A DNA stretch of 64,000 nt from Streptomyces platensis. GTDB taxonomy: Bacteria; Actinomycetota; Actinomycetes; Streptomycetales; Streptomycetaceae. Location: the NCBI RefSeq assembly GCF_008704855.1, contig NZ_CP023691.1:744001-808000 (forward strand). Reading direction: 5' to 3'. Below, piece after piece: positions 1-7,233 of the stretch. A model generated the notes under the pieces. That model had not been told where the DNA came from and did not search any database. It saw nothing but the letters and a program-made list of their open reading frames with translations. The first letter of the stretch is position 1, and every line of letters begins with the position of its first letter. The position numbers were made by a program, and so were the translations under genes.

Positions 1-207
1 GGACGCGGCGAGAAGCTCAACGGCATCACGACGCACACGGTCAACAGCCCCACCCACCGCGGCATCCCGGCCGTGCTGCTCACCCCGATCTCCGTGAACG
101 TGCACAACATCAAGAACACCGTGGTCAAGGACGGTATGTACACGATCGATCAGATCTGCACCCCCAAGTTCGAGTCCGCCTGCAAGAAGGCGGGACTCCT
201 CAGGTAA
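1..207 (+). CDS. sugar ABC transporter substrate-binding protein, C-terminal end (partial)
   Basis: The window opens inside this gene. Only the last 68 codons are visible, in frame 1, ending ...CKKAGLLR with TAA at 205-207. The segment TPISVNVHNIKNTVVKDGMY followed by QICTPKFESACKKAG resembles the end of xylose/ribose-type periplasmic sugar-binding lipoproteins. It lies 11 bp upstream of a sugar-import ATPase and a matching permease, which gives the usual binding protein-ATPase-permease order of the CUT2 family. The product would bind the sugar outside the membrane. The sugar cannot be told from this fragment. The fragment alone is weak evidence; the neighbours carry the call. Confidence 0.8.
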   Translation, partial: GRGEKLNGITTHTVNSPTHRGIPAVLLTPISVNVHNIKNTVVKDGMYTIDQICTPKFESACKKAGLLR

Positions 208-218
208 GGCAGGCATTC

Positions 219-1028
219 ATGGAGTCCGGCGCAACCCTCCGGCGGCCGAAGCCGGCACCGCCCCTGCTGGCACTGCACGGCATCTTCAAGCGGTACGGCG
301 CCGTCCAGGCCCTGGCCGATGTCGATCTGGAGATCCGCGCCGGTCAGGTCGTCGCTCTCGTGGGCGACAACGGCGCCGGCAAGTCCACCCTGATCAAGGT
401 GATCGCCGGGGTCGACCCCGCCGACGGCGGCGAGATCGAGTGGGACGGCCGGCCCGCCCCGATCACCCGCCCACACGACGCCCAGGACCTGGGCATCGCC
501 ACCGTCTATCAGGACCTCGCACTGTGCGACAACCTCGACGTGGTCGGCAATCTCTTCCTCGGCCGCGAGATCCACCGGGCCGGTGTCCTCGACGAGGTGG
601 AGATGGAGCGCCTCACCCTCGACCTGCTGGACATGCTGGCCATCCGGATGCCCGACGTCCGCCTCCCGGTCGCCTCGCTCTCCGGCGGCCAGCGCCAGAC
701 CGTCGCGATCTCCCGCTCGCTCCTCGGCGAACCCCGGCTCGTCCTCCTCGACGAGCCCACCGCGTCCCTGGGCATCGAACAGACCGCCCAGGTCCTCGAC
801 CTCGTCGACCAGCTGCGTGAGCGCGGGCTCGGGGTGCTCCTGATCAGCCACAACATGGGGGACATCAAGGCCGTCGCGGACTGGATCGCGGTGCTGCGGC
901 TCGGCCGGAACAACGGGTTCTTCGATGTCACGACCACCTCCCACGAGCAGATCATCTCCTCGATCACCGGCGCCACGGACAATGCCGTGACCCGCCGCAA
1001 GGCACCGGAGTGGGACGCGGAGCCATGA
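219..1028 (+). CDS. sugar ABC transporter ATP-binding protein (XylG-like)
   Basis: A 269-residue cytoplasmic ATPase that powers sugar uptake. It holds one ABC domain: Walker A GDNGAGKST near residue 50, signature LSGGQRQTVAIS near 155, and Walker B LVLLDEPTAS near 175. RbsA/XylG proteins usually carry two fused ABC domains of about 500 residues; this is the single-domain form common in actinomycetes, which should act as a homodimer. The ATG follows an AGGTAAGGCAGG purine stretch that overlaps the stop of the binding protein. The stop overlaps the permease start (ATGA at 1025-1028), so the two are probably translationally coupled. The substrate is unknown; xylose is a family-based guess. Confidence 0.9.
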   Translation: MESGATLRRPKPAPPLLALHGIFKRYGAVQALADVDLEIRAGQVVALVGDNGAGKSTLIKVIAGVDPADGGEIEWDGRPAPITRPHDAQDLGIATVYQDLALCDNLDVVGNLFLGREIHRAGVLDEVEMERLTLDLLDMLAIRMPDVRLPVASLSGGQRQTVAISRSLLGEPRLVLLDEPTASLGIEQTAQVLDLVDQLRERGLGVLLISHNMGDIKAVADWIAVLRLGRNNGFFDVTTTSHEQIISSITGATDNAVTRRKAPEWDAEP

Positions 1029-2293
1029 GCCGGACCTGGGCGCTCCGGAAGCACAAGGCGGGCGGCGGAGCGGTCACCGCTGCCGACCGCCGCCGGCTCA
1101 CGCCCGAGTTCGGCGCACAGAATCCCCTGGAGATCCTCAAGCGCAGATTCCACAGCGGTGAGCTCGGCTCGGTCCCGGTCGCCCTCGGCCTGATCGTGGT
1201 GTGGATCATCTTCGAGAGCCTCAACGAGAACTTCCTCTCGCCGCGCAACCTGTCCAATCTGAGCGTGGACATCGTCGGCACCGGCATGATCTCGGTGGGC
1301 GTCGTCTTCGTGCTGCTGCTGGGCGAGATCGATCTCTCGGTCGGCTCGGTGAGCGGTCTGGCGGCGGCCGCGTTCGCGGTGCTGAACGTGAGCCACGGGG
1401 TGCCGGAGGGGCTCGCGCTGCTGATCGCGGTGCTCGGCGGCGCGGCGATCGGAGCCGTGCAGGGCTTCTTCCTCGCCAAGGTCGGGGTCCCGGCGTTCGT
1501 GGTCACCCTCGCGGGCCTGCTGGGCTGGAACGGCCTGATGCTCTACATCCTGGGCGCCAACGGCACGATCAACATCGACGACAAGGGCCTGCTCGCGATG
1601 CTGACCGGCTACTACTTCCACAATGTGGCCGCCGCGTACGGCCTGGCGGCGCTGGGCACCGCCGGGTACTTCCTCGCTTCGTACCATGACGCGTGGCGGC
1701 GCCGGGCCGCCGGTGTGCCCGCCCGGCCGCTGAGCGAGATCCTGCTGCGCACCGGCGTGCTGGCGGCGATCGCGATGGCCTCGGCGTTCGTCCTCAACCA
1801 GTTCCTGGGGCTCCCCCTGGCCCTGTTGATCTTCCTTGTGGTGCTGGTCGGCCTCGACTGTGTGCTGCGCCGCACGCGCTACGGACGCATGATCTTCGCG
1901 CTCGGCGGCAGCGTCGAGGCGTCCCGCCGCACCGGCCTCAACGTGGACCTGGTCCGCATCTCGGTCTTCATGATGTCCGGCACGATGGCGGCGGTCGGCG
2001 GTCTCTTCCTGGCCTCGCGCGTCACCTCGGCCAGCCAGACCTCGGGGGCGGGCCTGCTGCTGATGGACGTCATCGCCGCGGCGGTCATCGGCGGCACCAG
2101 TCTGTTCGGCGGACGGGGCCGGACCTGGTCGGCCCTGCTCGGCGTGCTGGTGATCCAGTCGATCGCCTCCGGCGTGGCCCTCATGGGCATCCAGACGGCC
2201 GTGCAGTTCATGATCACGGGTGGTGTGCTGCTGATCGCCGTGGTCATCGACTCGCTGTCGCGGCGGGCTCAACGGGCGCACGGGCGGGTCTGA
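1025..2293 (+). CDS. sugar ABC transporter permease (XylH/RbsC-like)
   Basis: A 422-residue membrane permease of the BPD_transp_2 family, the channel of the CUT2 sugar importer. Many hydrophobic segments are visible from residue 40 onward, and the loop LLGEIDLSVGSVSGL near residue 100 matches the conserved GGIDLSVGS region of RbsC/XylH. The ATG at 1025 overlaps the ATPase stop by 4 bp and is preferred over an in-frame GTG 15 bp upstream. At 422 residues it is longer than RbsC (about 320) and closer to XylH, which supports a xylose-type transporter. It is the last gene of its operon; 179 bp follow before the next gene. Confidence 0.9.
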   Translation: MSRTWALRKHKAGGGAVTAADRRRLTPEFGAQNPLEILKRRFHSGELGSVPVALGLIVVWIIFESLNENFLSPRNLSNLSVDIVGTGMISVGVVFVLLLGEIDLSVGSVSGLAAAAFAVLNVSHGVPEGLALLIAVLGGAAIGAVQGFFLAKVGVPAFVVTLAGLLGWNGLMLYILGANGTINIDDKGLLAMLTGYYFHNVAAAYGLAALGTAGYFLASYHDAWRRRAAGVPARPLSEILLRTGVLAAIAMASAFVLNQFLGLPLALLIFLVVLVGLDCVLRRTRYGRMIFALGGSVEASRRTGLNVDLVRISVFMMSGTMAAVGGLFLASRVTSASQTSGAGLLLMDVIAAAVIGGTSLFGGRGRTWSALLGVLVIQSIASGVALMGIQTAVQFMITGGVLLIAVVIDSLSRRAQRAHGRV

Positions 2294-2380
2294 CGCGGGC
2301 CGCGACGGCGGGCGTTCGGGCCGCGGTACGGAACGGAGCGCGCCGGGCAGCGGCCACCCGGACCTCTGGCGGCGCGATGG

Positions 2381-2394
2381 GGGCCGAGTGGCTC
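2381..2394. promoter_or_regulatory. candidate DevR/OsdR-type box upstream of the first stress gene
   Basis: GGGCCGAGTGGCTC is an imperfect palindrome with 5-bp arms and a 4-bp spacer, 78 bp before the universal stress gene. Its layout is that of the DosR core GGGAC-N4-GTCCC with C for A in the arms. Similar elements lie at 3486, 7110 and 9807, all upstream of genes of the same island. In DNA this GC-rich, chance matches are common, so the call rests on recurrence. Confidence 0.35.
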
Positions 2395-2472
2395 ATGCCG
2401 CGGCGGACCAGGCCGAGCACCCTTGAGATGTGGGCGCGAACGCGCCGAGCGCGCGAGGAACGGGAGCGAGCC

Positions 2473-3348
2473 ATGAAGGATGTCATCACCGCCGGTGTGG
2501 ACGGTACGCCCGAGTCCTTGTCCGCGATCCGGTGGGCGGCCGAGGAAGCGCAGCTGCGTCACGCGCGGCTGCGGCTGCTGCACGCCTGGGTGCTGCTCGC
2601 GCCGGAGCCCGCGTCCCACCCCGAGGCCGGACAGGACCAGAACTACTGGACCCACCGGGTGATGGACGAGGCCGCCACGACGGCCCGCGCGCGCTTCCCT
2701 GACCTGCCGGTGGACGAGGTGCTGGTGGCCAAGGACCCGCTGGACGCCCTGCACGAAGCCGCGGAACAGTCGGATCTGCTGGTCCTCGGCTCACGGGATC
2801 TGGGCCCGGTGTCCCGCTATGTGCTCGGTGAGCTCGGTCTGCAACTGGTGGCGCACGCCGTCTCCCCCACCGTCCTGGTACGCGCCCGGCAGGACTCCAC
2901 GGCGAACGAGGGCGCCGGCGAGGTGATGGTGGCGCTGAGCCTCCACGAGCCGTGTGAGGCGCTGCTCGCCTTCGCCTTCGCCAGCGCGGCCCGGCGGGGC
3001 GTCACCCTGCGTGCCATCCATGGCAGGCACCTTCCCTCGTACGCCTACAACCGCGGGGGCGGTGTGGAGCCGATCGCCGCCGAGCAGGCGGAGCAGGACG
3101 CCCGGGAGGATCTGGCCGAAGCCCTGGAGACCTGGCGCGAGAAGTTCCCGGACGTGCGGGTGGACGACCGGGTGGTGCTGGAGAGTCCGGCGCCGGCGCT
3201 GCTGCACAGTGCCGCGGACGCGGGGCTGCTCGTCGTCGGCCGCCGCCACCGGGACCGGCACCGGTTGCCGGGGCCCAAGATCGGCCATGTCGTGCAGGCG
3301 GTCGTCCACCACGCTCCGTGTCCGGTGGCCGTGGTGCCCCATGAATGA
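2473..3348 (+). CDS. universal stress protein, tandem UspA domains
   Basis: A 291-residue soluble protein with two UspA domains, as in Rv2623 of M. tuberculosis. Domain 1 starts DVITAGVDGTPESLSAIRWA and ends at VLGSRDLGPVSRYVLGELG followed by a SPTVLVR strand. Domain 2 ends with LVVGRRHRDRH and CPVAVVPHE. Such proteins bind ATP and modulate growth under hypoxia or stress. The ATG at 2473 follows GGAACGGGAGCGAGCC; the same frame is open far upstream, but that part is antisense-like and lacks homology. In domain 2 the usual GxxGxxxxxxxxG(S/T) loop is degenerate (GRRHRDRHRLPGPKIG), so nucleotide binding may rest on domain 1. It opens the dormancy-type island. Confidence 0.92.
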   Translation: MKDVITAGVDGTPESLSAIRWAAEEAQLRHARLRLLHAWVLLAPEPASHPEAGQDQNYWTHRVMDEAATTARARFPDLPVDEVLVAKDPLDALHEAAEQSDLLVLGSRDLGPVSRYVLGELGLQLVAHAVSPTVLVRARQDSTANEGAGEVMVALSLHEPCEALLAFAFASAARRGVTLRAIHGRHLPSYAYNRGGGVEPIAAEQAEQDAREDLAEALETWREKFPDVRVDDRVVLESPAPALLHSAADAGLLVVGRRHRDRHRLPGPKIGHVVQAVVHHAPCPVAVVPHE

Positions 3349-3366
3349 CCGCACGGCATCACGCGC

Positions 3367-3397
3367 CACGGTCGGTGACGGCCCAGCGGCGACCGTG
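3367..3397. terminator. inverted repeat downstream of universal stress gene
   Basis: CACGGTCG (3367-3374) and CGACCGTG (3390-3397) form an 8-bp perfect stem around a 15-nt GC-rich loop, 19 bp after the stop of the stress gene. It could end or attenuate the transcript; there is no T-tract. Confidence 0.35.
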
Positions 3398-3485
3398 CCA
3401 GGACGTGCCACGGCAGAAGGCGGATGATGACGGTAAGGGCTCATCCAGCGGGTTCTGCCGCCGACGGCCCGGCGGATCGCGGCCC

Positions 3486-3499
3486 CGGTCGTTCGTCCG
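3486..3499. promoter_or_regulatory. candidate DevR/OsdR-type box upstream of DUF1876 gene
   Basis: CGGTCGTTCGTCCG lies 45 bp before the DUF1876 start, inside a wider inverted repeat with CCCGG and CCGGG arms (3484-3501). The arms and 4-bp spacer follow the DosR core pattern. It shares the GTTC spacer with the better palindrome at 9807. Confidence 0.35.
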
Positions 3500-3544
3500 G
3501 GTCGTGTCCTGCGGCGGCCCCCGGCAAGGAAGCGGAGGCAAGCC

Positions 3545-3844
3545 ATGGCAAAGACAGTCGAGTGGCCCGTCCGTCTGTACCTCGTCGAGGAGGACGGGAC
3601 GACCAAGGCACGCGTGGAGCTGCGTACCGGAACCACCACCCTCACCGGGCACGGCACGGCACGGTGCAGCCCCGAGGACCGGGATGTACCGGAGATCGGC
3701 GACGAGATCGCGGCCGGGCGTGCGGTGCGGGATCTGGCCGGGCAGCTGCTGCGGGTGGCCGACAGCGACCTCGAAGGTGTCGGTGCCGCACCGCCCCGGC
3801 GGGAGCATCGGGTCGCCTACGGCTGGACGGACGCCATGGCGTGA
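3545..3844 (+). CDS. DUF1876 domain protein (Rv1738/Rv2632c-like)
   Basis: A 99-residue protein covering a whole DUF1876 (dsRBD-like) domain: KTVEWPVRLYLVEEDGTTKA at the start, TLTGHGTARCSPEDRDVPEIGDEIAAGRA in the middle, and a basic-acidic tail. In M. tuberculosis the family member Rv1738 is one of the strongest DosR targets and resembles ribosome hibernation factors in structure; that comes from family knowledge and is not visible here. RBS GGAAGCGGAGG lies 8 bp before the ATG. The phosphoribosyltransferase gene starts 58 bp downstream on the same strand, so the two may share a transcript. Confidence 0.85.
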   Translation: MAKTVEWPVRLYLVEEDGTTKARVELRTGTTTLTGHGTARCSPEDRDVPEIGDEIAAGRAVRDLAGQLLRVADSDLEGVGAAPPRREHRVAYGWTDAMA

Positions 3845-3902
3845 GCCCGGTGCGGGCGGCGGCGCCGGCCGGCGGCCTCGCCGTCCGTGGAAGGAGTCGG
3901 CC

Positions 3903-5249
3903 ATGTCGGATGCGACGACCACCGATCTGTACGAAGTCACCATGGCCCTCTCGTATCTCCACGAGGGCATGACGCAACCGGCGACCTTCAGCTGCTTTGT
4001 GCGGGAGCTGCCGCCGCAACGGGGCTTCCTGATCGCCGCCGGAGCCGAAACCGTCCTCGATTTCCTGTCCGGTTTCACGGTCGGACACGACGATGTCGAG
4101 GTGTTCGCCGAGGCGTTGCAGCGGCCCGCGCGCGACCTGGCCCCGCTCCTGGGCATGCGGTTCACCGGCGAGGTCCGGGCGGTGCCGGAGGGGCGGGTGG
4201 TGCTGGCGGGTGAGCCACTGCTGGAGATCACCGCGCCGCTGCCGCAGGCGCAGCTGGTGGAGTCCTTCGTGCTCAACCACCTCACCCATCAGACGGCCAT
4301 CGCCTCCAAGTGCATCCGCTGTGTGCTCGCCGCGCGGGGCCGCTCCGTCGTGGACTTCTCGCTGCGGCGCACCCACGGCACCGCGGCCGCCCTCCAGGTG
4401 GCCCGGCTCGGCGCCATGACCGGTTTCGCGGGCACCAGCAATGTGGCGGCCGCGCATGCCGAGGATCTGCCGGCCGTCGGCACGATGGCGCACTCGTACA
4501 TCGAGGCGTTCGAGGACGAGGAGGCGGCGTTCACCGCGTTCGCGCTCTGCCACCCCGGGCCGGTGACCTTGCTGGTGGACACCTACGACACCGAGTCGGG
4601 TGTCGCGGCCGCGGCCCGGGTGCTCAACGGGCTGGGCCGCGGGGACGGTTCGGCCATCCGGCTGGACAGCGGTGACCTGGCGGAACTGGCCGTACGGGCC
4701 CGCGCGATCCTGGACAACGCGGGGCTGCCGCAGGTGCGGATCGTCGCCAGCGGCGGACTGGACGAGTGCGCCGTGCACGACCTGGCGCGGGCGGGCGCGC
4801 CGATCGACGTCTACGCCGTGGGTACCCGCGTCGGGGTGAGCGCCGACGCGCCCTCCCTGGACTCGGCGTACAAGCTCGTCGCCTACGACGGCCGGCCCGT
4901 GATGAAGCTGTCGTCGGCGAAGATGACCGCCCCGGGGCGTAAGCAGGTCTTCCGCCGGCCCGGGTGCCACGATGTGATCGGCCTGGCCGACGAGCCGCTC
5001 CCGGCGGGCAGTACGCCGCTGCTGGAGACGCTGATGAGCGGGGGCGTGCGCAGCACCCCGCGCGGCCGGCTCGCCGATGCCCGGCGGCGGGTCGTGGCGG
5101 ATGTCGCGGAGCTGCCCGCGACGGCCCGGTACATCCGGTCGCCGCACGCGGTGCGGCCGCGGGTGTCGAAGCGGCTTTCCGCCCTGACCGACCGGGTCCG
5201 GCGGCGGATCGAGCGCGAGGTCCTGGCCCCGTTCGGCTCGCACTCCTGA
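3903..5249 (+). CDS. pncB: nicotinate phosphoribosyltransferase
   Basis: A 448-residue enzyme that makes nicotinate mononucleotide from nicotinate and PRPP, the first step of NAD salvage in the cytoplasm. Family segments are clear: TTDLYEVTMALSYL at the N-terminus, FVRELPPQRGFLIAAG, DFSLRRTHG near residue 153, RLDSGDLAELA, and the YAVGTRVGVSADAPSLDSAYK phosphate-binding region. The ATG at 3903 follows GGAAGGAG with good spacing; the frame stays open further upstream but without homology. In M. tuberculosis the paralogue PncB2 (Rv0573c) belongs to the DosR regulon, so its place in this island fits a role in keeping NAD levels during dormancy. Confidence 0.93.
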   Translation: MSDATTTDLYEVTMALSYLHEGMTQPATFSCFVRELPPQRGFLIAAGAETVLDFLSGFTVGHDDVEVFAEALQRPARDLAPLLGMRFTGEVRAVPEGRVVLAGEPLLEITAPLPQAQLVESFVLNHLTHQTAIASKCIRCVLAARGRSVVDFSLRRTHGTAAALQVARLGAMTGFAGTSNVAAAHAEDLPAVGTMAHSYIEAFEDEEAAFTAFALCHPGPVTLLVDTYDTESGVAAAARVLNGLGRGDGSAIRLDSGDLAELAVRARAILDNAGLPQVRIVASGGLDECAVHDLARAGAPIDVYAVGTRVGVSADAPSLDSAYKLVAYDGRPVMKLSSAKMTAPGRKQVFRRPGCHDVIGLADEPLPAGSTPLLETLMSGGVRSTPRGRLADARRRVVADVAELPATARYIRSPHAVRPRVSKRLSALTDRVRRRIEREVLAPFGSHS

Positions 5250-5291
5250 GGCCGGGAGGCCCGCCGGGGCTTTTCTCCGTACCGTCGTCCT

Positions 5292-6113
5292 ATGGCGCAG
5301 AAACAGGGCGGCAACGGCACCGGGAAGCTGCCGCGGTCGCTGTACGAGCCGGAGCTGTACCGGCTCCAGACGGAGCTGGTCAAGCTCCAGGAGTGGGTAC
5401 GCGCCGAGGGCGCCCGGCTGGTGGTGGTCTTCGAGGGGCGCGACGCGGCCGGCAAGGGAAGCACGATCAAACGCGTCACCGAGTACCTCAACCCCCGGGT
5501 GGCGCGGATCGTGGCACTGCCCCGGCCCACCGAGCGCGAGCGCACCCAGTGGTACTTCCAGCGCTATACGGAGCACCTTCCCGCGGCGGGCGAGATGGTG
5601 CTGTTCGACCGCAGTTGGTACAACCGGGCCGGGGTCGAGCGGGTCATGGGCTTCTGCACGCCGGCCGAGCACCAGCGGTTTCTGCGGCAGTGCCCGGTCT
5701 TCGAGCGGATGCTGGTGGAGGACGGGATCCTGCTGCGCAAATACTGGTTCTCGGTGAGTGACGAGGTGCAGGAGCAGCGGTTCCGGCGCCGGATGAAGGA
5801 CCCGACGCGGCGCTGGAAGCTCTCCCCCATGGACCTTGAGTCGCTGACCCGCTGGGAGGAGTACTCGCGGGCGAAGGACGACATGTTCGTCCACACGGAT
5901 ATCGCGGAGTCACCGTGGTTCGTCGTCGAGAGCGATGACAAACGCCGGGCCCGGCTGAACATGATCGCCCATCTGCTGTCGACGGTCCCCTATCGCGACA
6001 TCGCCCCGCCCTCGCTGGAACTCCCGCCGCGGCCGTCCGCCACCGGCTATCAGCGCCCGCCCCGGGACCTTCAGACCTACGTTCCCGATCACGCGGCCGG
6101 GCTGGAGCAGTGA
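5292..6113 (+). CDS. ppk2: polyphosphate kinase 2 family protein
   Basis: A 273-residue PPK2-family kinase that moves phosphate between polyphosphate and nucleoside di- or monophosphates. Visible: P-loop VVFEGRDAAGKGSTIKR near residue 45, RPTERERTQWYFQRY, the Walker B-like VLFDRSWYNRAGVERVMGF near 100, and the lid FRRRMKDPTRRWKLSPMDLES near 160. The single domain and DPTRRWKLS pattern suggest a class I ADP/GDP-type enzyme, but the substrate class is inference. It sits 42 bp after pncB. Polyphosphate-driven nucleotide regeneration would suit cells with failing respiration, in line with the island. The gene ends convergently with the next stress gene, 21 bp apart. Confidence 0.9.
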   Translation: MAQKQGGNGTGKLPRSLYEPELYRLQTELVKLQEWVRAEGARLVVVFEGRDAAGKGSTIKRVTEYLNPRVARIVALPRPTERERTQWYFQRYTEHLPAAGEMVLFDRSWYNRAGVERVMGFCTPAEHQRFLRQCPVFERMLVEDGILLRKYWFSVSDEVQEQRFRRRMKDPTRRWKLSPMDLESLTRWEEYSRAKDDMFVHTDIAESPWFVVESDDKRRARLNMIAHLLSTVPYRDIAPPSLELPPRPSATGYQRPPRDLQTYVPDHAAGLEQ

Positions 6114-6134
6114 CGGCGCGGCCGCGGCCCCGTT

Positions 6135-7019
6135 TCAGACCTGCTGCGGCACCACGGCCACGGGGCAGGTGGCGTGGCACAGCGCGGTGTGCGCCACCCG
6201 CCCGAGCTGGAGGCCGAAGTGGCCCTGGCGGTGCTGTGCGCCGGTCACCAGCAGATCCGCGGCGGCCGTGCGGTGCACCAGGACCTTGTGGGCCGGCCCC
6301 TCGACCGTGACCCGCCGCACCCGCACCGCCGGATTCGCCCTGGCCACCTCGTCCAGCGCCTCGTCCAGCAGCGCGGAGGCCTGCTTCTCGTGGTAGCGCC
6401 GGGCGTCCGCGGCGAGCAGCGGGGCCTCGGTGGCGTCGCGTACCGGGAGGGGCCAGGCGCATACCGCCTCCAGCGTGCACTGGCGGGCCGCTGCCTCGTG
6501 GAAGGCGAAGCGGACGGCCGCCGTCTCCCCGGCCGGGTCGGCGACGCCGAGGAGGATGCGGCCGTGGGTGCCCGCCAGTCCGGCCACGTCACCGCGCACC
6601 ACGATGACCGGGCACCGGGCGCGGGCCGACACCGCCAGGCTGACCGAGCCCATCAGCAGCCCGGCGATCTCGCCGCGCCCCCGGGACCCCAGGATCAGCG
6701 CCGTGGCATGGAGCCCCTCGTTCAGCAGGGCGGTGACCGCGTCGGTGGCGAGCACCTCGCCCGAGACCTGGACGTCCGGCTGCCGGCGGCGGGCGACGTC
6801 CACGGCGGAGGCGACGACGGACTCGGCGAGGACCTGCTCGCTGGGCCGTGCCCCGCCGTCCGGCGGTACCTCGCCCTCGAAGCGCTCCCATCGGGAGGCG
6901 TAGACGACCCGCAGCGGAAGGCCGTGGCGCGCCGCTTCGTCCGCCGCCCAGTCGAGCGCCCGGAAGGCGGAATCCGATCCATCGGTCCCCACGACCAGCG
7001 GATGCTCCATCGCCCCCAC
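6135..7019 (-). CDS. universal stress protein, tandem UspA domains
   Basis: A 294-residue protein with two UspA domains. Domain 1 begins PLVVGTDGSDSAFRALDWAA and carries the intact nucleotide loop GSRGRGEIAGLLMGSVS near residue 140. Domain 2 begins RILLGVADPAGETAAVRFA and has the loop GAQHRQGHFGLQLGRVA before CPVAVVPQQV. It is a paralogue of the stress gene at 2473 and better preserved in its ATP-binding loop. The start codon follows GGAAGGACG. It is divergent from the histidine kinase gene at 7234, with a shared upstream region of about 210 bp. Confidence 0.92.
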   Translation of the reverse strand: MGAMEHPLVVGTDGSDSAFRALDWAADEAARHGLPLRVVYASRWERFEGEVPPDGGARPSEQVLAESVVASAVDVARRRQPDVQVSGEVLATDAVTALLNEGLHATALILGSRGRGEIAGLLMGSVSLAVSARARCPVIVVRGDVAGLAGTHGRILLGVADPAGETAAVRFAFHEAAARQCTLEAVCAWPLPVRDATEAPLLAADARRYHEKQASALLDEALDEVARANPAVRVRRVTVEGPAHKVLVHRTAAADLLVTGAQHRQGHFGLQLGRVAHTALCHATCPVAVVPQQV

Positions 7020-7109
7020 GTCCTTCCTCGCATCGGCGCGGACATGTCCCTACTGCCACCGTCGCACCGGGTCCGGGGGGCGTGCAGGTCCGGACGGACA
7101 CCGGGCGGT

Positions 7110-7123
7110 GGGCCGCCCGGTCC
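7110..7123. promoter_or_regulatory. candidate DevR/OsdR-type box between stress gene and kinase gene
   Basis: GGGCCGCCCGGTCC has 5-bp arms (GGGCC and GGTCC, one mismatch to perfect symmetry) and a 4-bp spacer. It lies between two divergent genes of the island, 110 bp before the kinase start and 90 bp before the stress gene start. Confidence 0.3.
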
Positions 7124-7233
7124 TGAGTTGGCGCGGCGGCGGGCCCGCACCGCCGCGCCAGGCCCCGCGGGGACACCGCGGCTACCGTGGAGGTACGGCC
7201 CCCGCCCGCGTGCGGGGCCATCCAGCGGAGGCC

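Noticed and set aside
1693..2472. N-terminal extension of the first universal stress protein
   Set aside because: The frame is open over the permease gene, but that stretch is an off-frame translation of the permease; similarity starts at 2473.
3642..5894. Long open frame on the minus strand opposite pncB and ppk2
   Set aside because: It mirrors two well-conserved plus-strand genes; its protein is rich in Arg, Gly and Pro without family features. Such antisense frames are common at this GC content.
7040..7049. GGACATGTCC as a DevR box
   Set aside because: It is palindromic but has a 2-bp spacer rather than 4, and lies too near the start codon of the stress gene (20 bp).
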